Assembly: GCA_002340405.1 (NCBI GenBank)
Contig: DDLZ01000094.1
Coordinates: 1-9,504 of the forward strand
Reading direction: 5' to 3'
Origin: Bacteroidales bacterium UBA2559
Lineage (GTDB): Bacteria; Bacteroidota; Bacteroidia; Bacteroidales; Bacteroidaceae
DNA: 9,504 nt
The notes beneath the pieces are model-generated. The model had not been told where the DNA came from and did not search any database. It saw only the letters and a program-made list of their open reading frames with translations. Positions 1-6,214 of this stretch are shown here, piece by piece (position 1 is the first letter of the stretch; the number at the start of each line of letters is the position of its first letter). A program made the translations under genes and the position numbers.

Positions 1-354
1 GGCGGACGCGGTGACGCTATTGAAAAGGCAAGTCAGATAATGGAGGTTTACAAACAGATAATTGAGGAGGCTCACGAATTGGGCATATATGTTTACGGAG
101 CTCCGGTAATGCAATTCAAGGGAAATAATTACTACAGTGAGAACCATGAGGCCGGCCGCCAGATGTTGAACAACTGGATACGCACCGGCGGCTATTTTGA
201 CGGAGTGATTGATTTCGAAAAGGTTATGGGCAGCGAAAGCGATCCCGCACGTCTGGACTCCAGATTCCTCTTCGAGAACGACTATCTCCATCCCAACGCC
301 GACGGATATGTCCATATGGGCAACGCCATTGACCTTAAATTGTTTGAACGTTAA
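1..354 (+). CDS. SGNH/GDSL-family hydrolase, C-terminal part (5' end outside window)
   Basis: The frame is open from the first base to a TAA stop and gives 117 residues; the methionine at base 40 is internal, because the reading frame continues upstream of it in the same style. Near the end is a DYLHPNADGY stretch, which fits the Asp-x-x-His catalytic block of SGNH/GDSL esterases and lipases, preceded by a 'GVIDFEKVM' segment that is also usual in this family. The catalytic Ser-Gly-Asn blocks would lie upstream and cannot be seen. Such enzymes remove acetyl or acyl groups, often from plant polysaccharides. The nearby GH115 gene makes a role in hemicellulose deacetylation conceivable, but that is only inference. 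Whether the protein is exported cannot be judged without its N-terminus. An 8-base tandem repeat spans the stop codon. Confidence 0.75.
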   Translation, partial: GGRGDAIEKASQIMEVYKQIIEEAHELGIYVYGAPVMQFKGNNYYSENHEAGRQMLNNWIRTGGYFDGVIDFEKVMGSESDPARLDSRFLFENDYLHPNADGYVHMGNAIDLKLFER

Positions 355-362
355 AACGTTAA
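347..362. repeat. 8-bp tandem direct repeat over a stop codon
   Basis: AACGTTAA occurs twice in immediate succession (347-354 and 355-362). The first copy contains the TAA stop of the upstream hydrolase. This is direct observation; it may be chance or a slipped duplication, and no function is claimed. Confidence 0.6.
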
Positions 363-390
363 AGAGAAGCGGAAATAACGCTCTTTCTCA
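361..390 (+). terminator. Possible intrinsic terminator after the SGNH hydrolase
   Basis: AGCG (368-371) pairs with CGCT (379-382) around a 7-base loop. The stem continues past a one-base bulge (367), with 363-366 opposite 383-386 including one G-U pair. A pyrimidine-rich run (TTTCTCATT) follows. The T tract is interrupted, so this is a modest candidate. It would end the hydrolase transcript before the glycine-rich gene. Confidence 0.35.
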
Positions 391-406
391 TTAAACCATT
401 TAACCG

Positions 407-447
407 GTATCGAATCAAATGAGATATATAACTCTTTGATTCGATAC
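407..447. repeat. Perfect 13-bp inverted repeat upstream of the glycine-rich gene
   Basis: GTATCGAATCAAA (407-419) is the exact reverse complement of TTTGATTCGATAC (435-447). With a one-base bulge at 420, three more pairs form (421-423 with 432-434), leaving an AT-rich loop at about 424-431. The right arm ends 8 bases before the ATG at 456. The bases after it (TTCCTGTT) are only moderately T-rich, so it is not a convincing terminator. It could be an operator for a dimeric regulator, or an mRNA hairpin affecting translation of the next gene. The pairing is seen in the sequence; the role is inference. Confidence 0.75.
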
Positions 448-455
448 TTCCTGTT

Positions 456-1127
456 ATGAATATGAAGAAAATATTTACCCTGATAATTCTTGTTATGTTG
501 TCGTTAACCGTATTTGCACAACGTGGCGGAGGTGGAGGTGGCTTCGGCGGAGGCGGAGGCGGAGCCCGTGGCGGCGGCGGTTTTGGCGGCGGAGGTCGCG
601 GCGGATTCGGTACGTACGATTCGGCCTACGTTAACGACAGCACCACTATAATGCTTAACGGCGGCAGTCTCTACTTTACAAGCGGACGTTACTCAGGCAG
701 TCCTATACGTGACGAAGAACTGCTGGATTGTATGGGTGAAGAGCTGTTCGGTAAATATGAGATTGCCCATAAACAATTTTTAAGAGGTGATAAGCAAGAA
801 ACAATAGGTATATTGCTCTATATCCCTGCAGCTGTAGTGACCATAATTGCGGCAACCAAATATGACGATGAGGAGAATCTCTCTCCAAAACTTTACACCA
901 TAGGAGGCAGTGCAGCAGTAGCCGCAAGTACATTTTTCTGTTTGGGGACAATAAATAAGGGTATAGCAAAAGGCCGCTTGCGGTGGATTGCCGATACCTA
1001 TAACGAGCAGCTTGAAGAAAAGCTCAGGGACAAATCCACCGCTTCGCGTCTGGAATTTGCCCCTTCACTTATTGGTTATTCAGTCAACGATTTAGCTTTT
1101 GGAGCTACTGTCAGGCTGACTTTTTAA
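456..1127 (+). CDS. Exported glycine-rich protein of unknown function, two hydrophobic segments
   Basis: The product has 223 residues. I do not recognise a named function. Residues 1-22 form a signal peptide (MNMKK, hydrophobic core, then FAQ), with likely cleavage near residue 22. Residues 24-52 are almost only Gly with a few Arg, Phe and Ala, a low-complexity linker. Two hydrophobic stretches follow, about 117-133 and 148-164, which may be membrane helices. A charged section holds a 'WIADTYNEQLEEKLR' segment (177-191). The C-terminus ends in alternating hydrophobic residues and a final Phe, as outer-membrane strands often do. Hydrophobic pairs followed by a Tyr-Asn motif occur in many uncharacterised Bacteroidota envelope proteins, so an envelope location is likely. 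The ATG at 462 is an alternative start that also gives a good signal peptide. No Shine-Dalgarno is seen. A 13-bp inverted repeat lies immediately upstream. Confidence 0.8.
   Translation: MNMKKIFTLIILVMLSLTVFAQRGGGGGGFGGGGGGARGGGGFGGGGRGGFGTYDSAYVNDSTTIMLNGGSLYFTSGRYSGSPIRDEELLDCMGEELFGKYEIAHKQFLRGDKQETIGILLYIPAAVVTIIAATKYDDEENLSPKLYTIGGSAAVAASTFFCLGTINKGIAKGRLRWIADTYNEQLEEKLRDKSTASRLEFAPSLIGYSVNDLAFGATVRLTF
525..611 (+). repeat. Low-complexity GGC/GGA/GGT tract coding polyglycine
   Basis: The tract is a near-continuous run of glycine codons, mixed GGC, GGA and GGT, broken by occasional Phe, Arg and Ala codons. It encodes residues 24-52 of the exported protein. Such tracts can vary in length between strains by slippage, but the mixed codons here make it imperfect. 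Confidence 0.85.
1093..1127 (+). terminator. Weak terminator candidate at the end of the glycine-rich gene
   Basis: Two short stems lie inside the last codons: TAGCT (1093-1097) with AGCTA (1103-1107), then GTCA (1110-1113) with TGAC (1117-1120), followed directly by five T (1121-1125). The second stem has only 4 pairs and a 3-base loop, so it is marginal. It sits right before the opposing stop codon of the GH115 gene. Confidence 0.25.
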
Positions 1128-1130
1128 AAA

Positions 1131-3683
1131 TCATTCACGCACATAAGGTGATTCCGGCATATAGAGGAAGCTTCTGATAAAGCCTCCGCAGTCAATTACC
1201 ACCTTTTCAAATACCGTACCGGGTTCAATGGGACGCAAGGTCAGTGTATGCTCACCCTTCGATATACGACCGAAGCTTACCCTGTCTTCCTTTATGCGGC
1301 TTGCCACTGTAGGATAGAAGACAGAGTATATGTTGCGCTCGTCCTCATTCAGACGTTCGTTAAAGACCACCTCAACCTCATCGGAACCGTCCAGACTTAC
1401 CATATAACGGTGACCCTCCAGACGCTTGAAAGCAAGTGTGGATTTGACCACTATGATGGCTGTGAGATTATCCACATCGGAATCAACAGTAAACTTGTAG
1501 GTCAAACTTGCACCATCGGTAGGTTGGCTGTAAGGCATCAGCGCTACGCCCGAAAGAGTCCTTCCCATATAAGGTATGGTGGTCCACTCGGCACTGCCTG
1601 CAGTCGGGTTGGTTTGACTGTAGAAATGTTCGGCTTCCATAGCCACTACCCCATTCTTTTCATTGAACAGATAGCCTCCGGGTTTGTCACCAACCTCGAC
1701 ACGGCTTACAGGAGGTTGTACGTCGGCACGGAAATTGTCGTTCCATGAGGTGTAGCTTATATGTTTCTGGATCATCATACCATCCCACTTGCCGCCTGAC
1801 ATCTCCTTATTATAATATTCACACAGCTCGGCATCACGCTTAAAGGCAAATTCGCAGCGTTCTGCCCAATAGTTGGCAGCCGGGTCATTGTTTGCGACCA
1901 GTTTGTGATTCATGGCTTGTGAGTAGTACATATCGTAGATGTTACCCATTGCCTGGATCGGGAATAGGATCACCTGCTGATAGGCATCACGGTATTCGGG
2001 CTCCAGAGTCAGGTATTGGCGCAAAGCCTCAGCTTCAAGGCGGGCGTAGTCGTCACAAACCTGCTCAAATTCGCCGGTCTCAAGCGAATAGGTACGGGCA
2101 TCGAGCATCTCGGCACTGATACGGCCGTTATATTTGCAGCAAAGATTTAAGAGACGTGCCGCCTCACGGGCCTGCTCCTCACCAAAAAACTCAAGGCAGA
2201 ATTCATATGTGTGGTCCAGCAAATTGTCAACAGTGAACGACGTGGGGTCCCATGCCATGTCAAGGAACAGTGTAATGGGATACTCCATGGGTTTGAGATC
2301 ACCTACATTGAGCACCCATATCTTATCAACACCGTAGTCGTAAGTAAGTTGCATCTGTTCCCACAGATTCTGTATAGGAGTGATGTTCAGCCATTTGGAG
2401 TTACGGGGGGCACCTACATAATCAACGTGATAGTACATTCCCCATCCGCCTTTACGATTGCGCTCAGCATCGTTGGGCAAGCGGCGCACATTGCCCCAGT
2501 TGTCATCGGACAAAAGTATGATGACATCGTCAGGTACACGCAGCCCCTTGTCATAGTAGGCCTGCACCTCCTTATAAAGAGCCCATACCTGCGGACGTTT
2601 ATCGGCCGATTTGCCGGTCACCTCCTTGATTATCTGACGCTGGTCGGCAAAGAGGCCCTCCAGCATCTTCATATTATCCTCATCGGAACCTGCCAGTCCG
2701 GCATCACCGTCACCGCGCATACCGATGGTTATAAGATCCTCGGTATCCTTGGCGCGCTCTATTCCCTCACGGAAAAAACGTTGCAGGCCACTCTTATTGG
2801 CAGTGTAGTCCCACTGACCGCCGTATGTGTTGCGGTTGCGGGTCCATTCCTGGTGGTTACGGGCCATAGGCTCGTGGTGACTGGTACTCATTATGATACC
2901 CATGTCATTGGCTGTCTTGGAGTTCAAAGGATCATCGGCATAGAATGACCACCCCCACATAGCCGGCCACATGAAGTTTGCACGCAGACGCAGCAGCAAT
3001 TCAAAGCATTTGGCATAGAACTCATGGCCGCCATATGAGGTGCCAAATGTATTTTGGACCCATGTTGTAAGGCAAGGAGCCTCATCATTGAGGAATATTC
3101 CGCGATAGGTAACGGCCGGCTCGCCTGCGGTATAAGTACCTTTAGTCAGAGAGACGTTACGTTGCGGCTGAATGGGAACATCGGCCCACCAGTACCAGGG
3201 TGATACGCCCAACTGCTCGGAAAGCTCATAGATACCGTAGATTGTGCCACGCATATCGCTTCCGGCAATGACAAGTGCTTCGTCAATCCCCTTAACAGGT
3301 TCGCTGACAACTGTCATAATATACTTTTCACGTTTGTCCTGAAGCTCTTTCTTATCGATCTTCTTTGACTTGATGATCTGTGAAATGTATTTACTGTCGA
3401 TTGTACCTATAATAATAATAGGTTTACCCTGCCCGGGCTCATAGATGACAGGGGCTTCCGTACCGGAAACAGCCTTGAAGTCCTGTTGTAAAGCCTTCAG
3501 CGCAATAAGTACTCCGGTCTTATCCGATTCGTCAACAAGAATCGTTGCCGGCCTGCCGTTATCAATCAGTGTGAACCTGTCCGATGACAGTTCGGTGAAT
3601 GATATCCCTTTATTGTCCATTGCCTTTAAAGGGGTGGCAACCAATGCTGCAATACACAGCAAATAGATAGAATTTTTTCTCAT
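1131..3683 (-). CDS. GH115 xylan alpha-1,2-(4-O-methyl)glucuronidase, exported
   Basis: The product has 850 residues, within the usual length of glycoside hydrolase family 115. GH115 enzymes remove glucuronic acid or its 4-O-methyl form from the xylose backbone of glucuronoxylan, also at internal positions. Residues 1-21 are a signal peptide ending near 'TPLKA', so the enzyme leaves the cytoplasm; there is no lipobox. In order one sees an N-terminal alpha/beta domain (about 30-185, ending in the 'YGIYELSEQLGVSPWYWWADVP' region), a TIM-barrel-like catalytic region (about 190-475), a helical region (about 485-640) and a beta-rich C-terminal domain (about 665-850). Conserved-looking polar motifs include GMRGDGD (Arg323, Asp325, Asp327), YKEV (Glu372) and DDNWGN (Asp393, Asp394, Asn395), which fit the active-site segments of the family. 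The exact catalytic residues are inferred. The gene has its own promoter. No SusC/SusD or other xylanase is visible beside it. Confidence 0.93.
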   Translation of the reverse strand: MRKNSIYLLCIAALVATPLKAMDNKGISFTELSSDRFTLIDNGRPATILVDESDKTGVLIALKALQQDFKAVSGTEAPVIYEPGQGKPIIIIGTIDSKYISQIIKSKKIDKKELQDKREKYIMTVVSEPVKGIDEALVIAGSDMRGTIYGIYELSEQLGVSPWYWWADVPIQPQRNVSLTKGTYTAGEPAVTYRGIFLNDEAPCLTTWVQNTFGTSYGGHEFYAKCFELLLRLRANFMWPAMWGWSFYADDPLNSKTANDMGIIMSTSHHEPMARNHQEWTRNRNTYGGQWDYTANKSGLQRFFREGIERAKDTEDLITIGMRGDGDAGLAGSDEDNMKMLEGLFADQRQIIKEVTGKSADKRPQVWALYKEVQAYYDKGLRVPDDVIILLSDDNWGNVRRLPNDAERNRKGGWGMYYHVDYVGAPRNSKWLNITPIQNLWEQMQLTYDYGVDKIWVLNVGDLKPMEYPITLFLDMAWDPTSFTVDNLLDHTYEFCLEFFGEEQAREAARLLNLCCKYNGRISAEMLDARTYSLETGEFEQVCDDYARLEAEALRQYLTLEPEYRDAYQQVILFPIQAMGNIYDMYYSQAMNHKLVANNDPAANYWAERCEFAFKRDAELCEYYNKEMSGGKWDGMMIQKHISYTSWNDNFRADVQPPVSRVEVGDKPGGYLFNEKNGVVAMEAEHFYSQTNPTAGSAEWTTIPYMGRTLSGVALMPYSQPTDGASLTYKFTVDSDVDNLTAIIVVKSTLAFKRLEGHRYMVSLDGSDEVEVVFNERLNEDERNIYSVFYPTVASRIKEDRVSFGRISKGEHTLTLRPIEPGTVFEKVVIDCGGFIRSFLYMPESPYVRE

Positions 3684-3718
3684 ATTTTACATATTAGGAT
3701 TAGTATGTTAAGTAATTA

Positions 3719-3749
3719 CAAATATATGTATTAGCCCCAAATTATCAAA
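3719..3749 (-). promoter_or_regulatory. Bacteroides-type promoter for the GH115 gene
   Basis: On the minus strand, TTTG (3749-3746) is followed after exactly 19 bases by TATATTTG (3726-3719). This matches the Bacteroides housekeeping consensus TTTG / TAnnTTTG at all fixed positions. Transcription would start near 3712-3716, leaving a leader of about 30 AT-rich bases before the ATG at 3683. No clear terminator lies between the preceding COG2122 gene and this promoter, so some read-through from the sulfur operon is possible. Confidence 0.75.
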
Positions 3750-3753
3750 ATTA

Positions 3754-4503
3754 TTATTTGAAGAGCCGTAACTCATAGCGTCCGCATACTGCCATACGGT
3801 CGTCCTTTACAGCCAATGCTCCCAGAATGTCGTTATTGGCCGAAATATGTTCAATTACGGGCTGAAGATCATCTGCGGTTTGGATTTTGTTGGCCATGGC
3901 AGTGGCATAACTGTCAGCCAAAAGTACATCACGGCATACTATCATTACGGCATCGGCCTTACCAAAACTGAGCGACGGCCCTACCGTACCGCTCGATGTG
4001 CATATCCCCAGCGGAAACTCTTGTTTAGGTATGTGCAGCCCCACTTTACCTGACAGTGGCGACTCTCCGGCAAACACTGCTATCTCCACATCAGTGCTGA
4101 CGTCTGCCCAAATATCACCTCCGTTTTCTATTATCAGGTCCTGAATTTGGTACTCCTGCATAAGCATATCGGCAATGTGTTTAGCCACAGCTCCGGCGAC
4201 AGCGCCCATAGGGCCTATGCCGGTCCGATGACTCACTTTTGACATCTCCTTGAAGATTGTCGGAGCCGAATCACGGGAGTCATAAGGTACCAGCGATTTT
4301 TTGTAGGTGGGATCAACAAGCAGATAATCGTCCATAGAGCGACGGAGTTTTATCAAAGCATCAAGGGCGTAAGCCGGCATAGATTCATCCAAGGATCCTT
4401 TGTCCACCCCTATCCATAGATCCGATTCGAGAAATTTTACAGGAAACCATTGACGGCTTTCATGGCTGAAAGTACTCCGATAAAATCGCTCTCTGTATTC
4501 CAT
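3754..4503 (-). CDS. COG2122/UPF0280 family protein (ApbE-like fold), sulfur assimilation
   Basis: The product has 249 residues, the usual size for UPF0280 (COG2122), a family related to the FAD-dependent FMN transferase ApbE. Visible motifs are GPMGAVAGA (97-105), ENGGD (126-130), a CTSSGTVGPSLSFGKADAV stretch (168-186) and LADSYATAMAN (195-205); the last resembles the ApbE 'AD-x-x-AT' signature. No signal peptide is present, so it is cytoplasmic. In Methanosarcina acetivorans a COG2122 protein was found to support homocysteine formation from sulfide together with COG1900 and NIL/ferredoxin proteins, mainly when sulfide is scarce (established for that organism). Its exact chemistry is, as far as I know, unsettled. 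Here it is the third gene of the operon and starts 2 bases after the stop of the NIL/ferredoxin gene, which implies translational coupling. A label of plain 'ApbE' would be misleading. Confidence 0.88.
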   Translation of the reverse strand: MEYRERFYRSTFSHESRQWFPVKFLESDLWIGVDKGSLDESMPAYALDALIKLRRSMDDYLLVDPTYKKSLVPYDSRDSAPTIFKEMSKVSHRTGIGPMGAVAGAVAKHIADMLMQEYQIQDLIIENGGDIWADVSTDVEIAVFAGESPLSGKVGLHIPKQEFPLGICTSSGTVGPSLSFGKADAVMIVCRDVLLADSYATAMANKIQTADDLQPVIEHISANNDILGALAVKDDRMAVCGRYELRLFK

Positions 4504-4505
4504 GA

Positions 4506-4916
4506 TCAGTCATTAAACTCTATGCGAAACAGTTTGAGCGGACAAGCGGTTATGCAGAGTTTACAGACCACACATTTTTCAGGCTCGAACCGGAGTTTCC
4601 ATTCGGGAGCCTTGATGATCAATGCCCCTGACAGACAGGATGAAGTACAGGCGCCGCAATTAATACATTTGGTGTCATCAAATTTGATCTTACTCTCCAG
4701 AGGGCTGACCTCCATACCGCTTTCGATCATATAATCAATGGCCTGACGAATATGGTCAGCATCGGAGTTCATCTCAAGAACTATTTTTCCGCTGCGACGG
4801 CCATCAATATCAGCCTTAATTATGCTGATCATTATATCATATTTTCTAATCAATTCATAGATGAGCGGGCGACTGGCCTGATCGGCGGGAAACGAGACTA
4901 CGACTTTCTTTATCAT
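4506..4916 (-). CDS. NIL-domain protein with two [4Fe-4S] ferredoxin motifs
   Basis: The product has 136 residues. Residues 1 to about 75 form an NIL-type alpha/beta domain, also known from the C-terminus of methionine ABC transporter ATPases, where it senses a sulfur amino acid. Residues 80-130 carry two ferredoxin motifs: Cys84, 87, 90, 94 and Cys115, 118, 121, 125, each spaced C-x2-C-x2-C-x3-C. The second cluster has the usual Pro after its last Cys (Cys125-Pro126), while the first has Leu95 there. The family is the NIL/ferredoxin partner of COG1900. It is thought to deliver electrons, possibly during reduction of a protein-bound persulfide in homocysteine synthesis; the electron-transfer role is inference. 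It is cytoplasmic and oxygen-sensitive by nature. The gene starts 3 bases after the COG1900 stop and ends 2 bases before the COG2122 start. Confidence 0.9.
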   Translation of the reverse strand: MIKKVVVSFPADQASRPLIYELIRKYDIMISIIKADIDGRRSGKIVLEMNSDADHIRQAIDYMIESGMEVSPLESKIKFDDTKCINCGACTSSCLSGALIIKAPEWKLRFEPEKCVVCKLCITACPLKLFRIEFND

Positions 4917-4919
4917 GGC

Positions 4920-6077
4920 TTAATCGTTTTGCTGGTTATAAATTTCCTTAAGGTCATTAAGGGTTCTGCCTGTGGGCATGGGACGTACCGGCGCCGACAG
5001 TTCAAAGCTTCCGTTACCTATCCACTCTTTAAGTATGGCAGCAATGCGACGGGCTTTGTATAGGCTGGACATCGGTGCAGTATGGATTTTCTTGTCCATA
5101 AACTCAATCTGACCGCTGCGCAGCTGTTCGTAGTTTACTTTACCTATAATATCGCCGTTATGGCCGTAATCCTCAATGAATGTATCAATCTGATTGTTAC
5201 GTATGCTTACGCGGGCAGCCAGATCCTCGTCAAGCAGGGGTATGGGAATACCCACACCCACATAAAGACTCACTCCATATTTTTCGAAATAGGCCCCGCG
5301 AAGAAATTCGGATGACATTTCGCGCATCTCACCCATCAGTGCCAGGGTGCGGGCGTTACCCATAGGAACACCATGGCTGTTGAGCGGCTTGGAACAATTG
5401 AACTGGGTCCCGTTCCATATCACGTAACCTACCGCACCGGCCAAAAATATCCTTGTTCCCAACCCTATGGTACGGCATTCGGGATCATTGAGAAGCGGCG
5501 ACAACTCACCTGCCGAACTATATGAAGCATTCCTCATGTGAGGCAACAGCGTGCCCATATATGTATATATGGTATTGTCAGATGAATTTATAGCTACGTT
5601 GTAATTTTGATAGGCATTGCGCGGGTTCATCAGGATTGCCTCATTTATGGTCTCAAGCGAGATCATGGTCTTGATGTGCTTACGCGGATAGCAGTCGGTA
5701 CCTTTACCCCATGCTTCAAGCATCAGCTCTTTACCGTCAATCAGGTCCTGAATAATATGAGCTCCACCGTAAGTGGGATTCTGCATATTACAATCGGTAG
5801 CACCCACAAATGTATCAACTGCAGCAAGCCCGCCAGTTACCGGCACTCCGTTAATCTCAATTCTCTCCATGCGGATAGGCGGTGTGGAGTGTCCGAAGTT
5901 CAGCAAGGCTCCGCTTGAACACATTGCTCCGAACGTTGCAGTGGTAACCACATCGACCTTTTCCAATATCTCCTTAGGGGTCATGGTCTTTGCCATTTCG
6001 GAGACCTCTTCGGCTGTCAAAACTACAGCTTTACCCTTACGGATTTTCTCGTTGATTTCGTCGTATGATCTGGTCAT
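4920..6077 (-). CDS. COG1900/DUF39 homocysteine biosynthesis protein
   Basis: The product has 385 residues with no signal peptide. It belongs to the COG1900 (DUF39) family, whose archaeal members are required to make homocysteine from aspartate semialdehyde and sulfide, bypassing the O-acyl-homoserine route. Cys53 (in 'GAMCSSGALLNFGHS') and Cys129 (in 'GKGTDCYPRKH') lie at nearly the positions of the two cysteines (near 54 and 131, from memory) reported as functionally important, via a persulfide or disulfide, in the M. acetivorans homolog. Further cysteines are 96, 201 and 228. A glycine-rich segment (205-220) and 'NSHGVPMGNARTLALMG' (233-249) are also typical. The C-terminus carries no CBS domains, unlike some archaeal members, as far as I recall. 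It is the first gene of the operon and has a good -7 promoter element upstream. In a Bacteroidales host it would supply homocysteine to methionine synthase. Confidence 0.92.
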   Translation of the reverse strand: MTRSYDEINEKIRKGKAVVLTAEEVSEMAKTMTPKEILEKVDVVTTATFGAMCSSGALLNFGHSTPPIRMERIEINGVPVTGGLAAVDTFVGATDCNMQNPTYGGAHIIQDLIDGKELMLEAWGKGTDCYPRKHIKTMISLETINEAILMNPRNAYQNYNVAINSSDNTIYTYMGTLLPHMRNASYSSAGELSPLLNDPECRTIGLGTRIFLAGAVGYVIWNGTQFNCSKPLNSHGVPMGNARTLALMGEMREMSSEFLRGAYFEKYGVSLYVGVGIPIPLLDEDLAARVSIRNNQIDTFIEDYGHNGDIIGKVNYEQLRSGQIEFMDKKIHTAPMSSLYKARRIAAILKEWIGNGSFELSAPVRPMPTGRTLNDLKEIYNQQND

Positions 6078-6105
6078 ATATCGTGTTTATGACTGTTTGG
6101 AGTTG

Positions 6106-6113
6106 CAAAATTA
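6106..6113 (-). promoter_or_regulatory. -7 promoter element of the sulfur operon
   Basis: On the minus strand, TAATTTTG (6113-6106) fits TAnnTTTG at all fixed positions, 28 bases before the ATG at 6077. No TTTG is found 19-21 bases upstream (the region reads GCGGTAGCGT), so the -33 half is weak or absent. That can indicate dependence on an activator. The leader would be about 20-25 bases with no Shine-Dalgarno and no room for a riboswitch. Confidence 0.55.
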
Positions 6114-6179
6114 GCAAAAATATGCAGCTTACGCTACCGCTATAAGGAAAAATAGATGTTTAGATGGATTGTATCCGTC

Positions 6180-6210
6180 AAAAAAACGCATACGGGTTAA
6201 AAATGCGGTT
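6180..6210 (-). terminator. Intrinsic terminator after the C11 protease gene
   Basis: On the minus strand, CGCAT (6207-6203) pairs with ATGCG (6191-6187) around an 11-base loop, then seven T follow (6186-6180). Beyond one mismatch the A residues before the stem can pair with the T run. The site starts 5 bases after the TAA of the C11 gene. It separates the protease pair from the sulfur operon, which then has its own promoter. Confidence 0.6.
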
Positions 6211-6214
6211 TGTG

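Noticed and set aside
40..354. Start of the SGNH hydrolase at the ATG at base 40
   Set aside because: The frame is open to base 1 with protein-like sequence, and the catalytic N-terminal blocks are missing, so the gene is cut by the window edge rather than short.
424..438. Promoter element (TA, four bases, TTTG) before the glycine-rich gene
   Set aside because: The spacing is four bases instead of two and the bases form part of the hairpin arm; no matching -33 element at the right distance.
525..611. Glycine-codon tract as a CRISPR-like or structured repeat array
   Set aside because: There is no repeat/spacer regularity; it is a low-complexity coding tract within an intact frame.
2211..2948. 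245-codon open frame on the plus strand inside the GH115 gene
   Set aside because: It is antisense to a well-conserved enzyme, resembles no family I know, and has no upstream promoter; long antisense frames are common in genes with this codon use.
3754..4503. Annotation as ApbE FAD:protein FMN transferase
   Set aside because: Only the general fold signature is shared; length, motifs and the COG1900/NIL partners fit UPF0280/COG2122, and there is no lipoprotein signal as expected of ApbE.
6078..6214. Riboswitch (for example SAM-type) before the sulfur operon
   Set aside because: The expected leader after the -7 element is only about 20-25 bases, and the rest of the gap is taken by the upstream gene's terminator; no conserved riboswitch core was seen.
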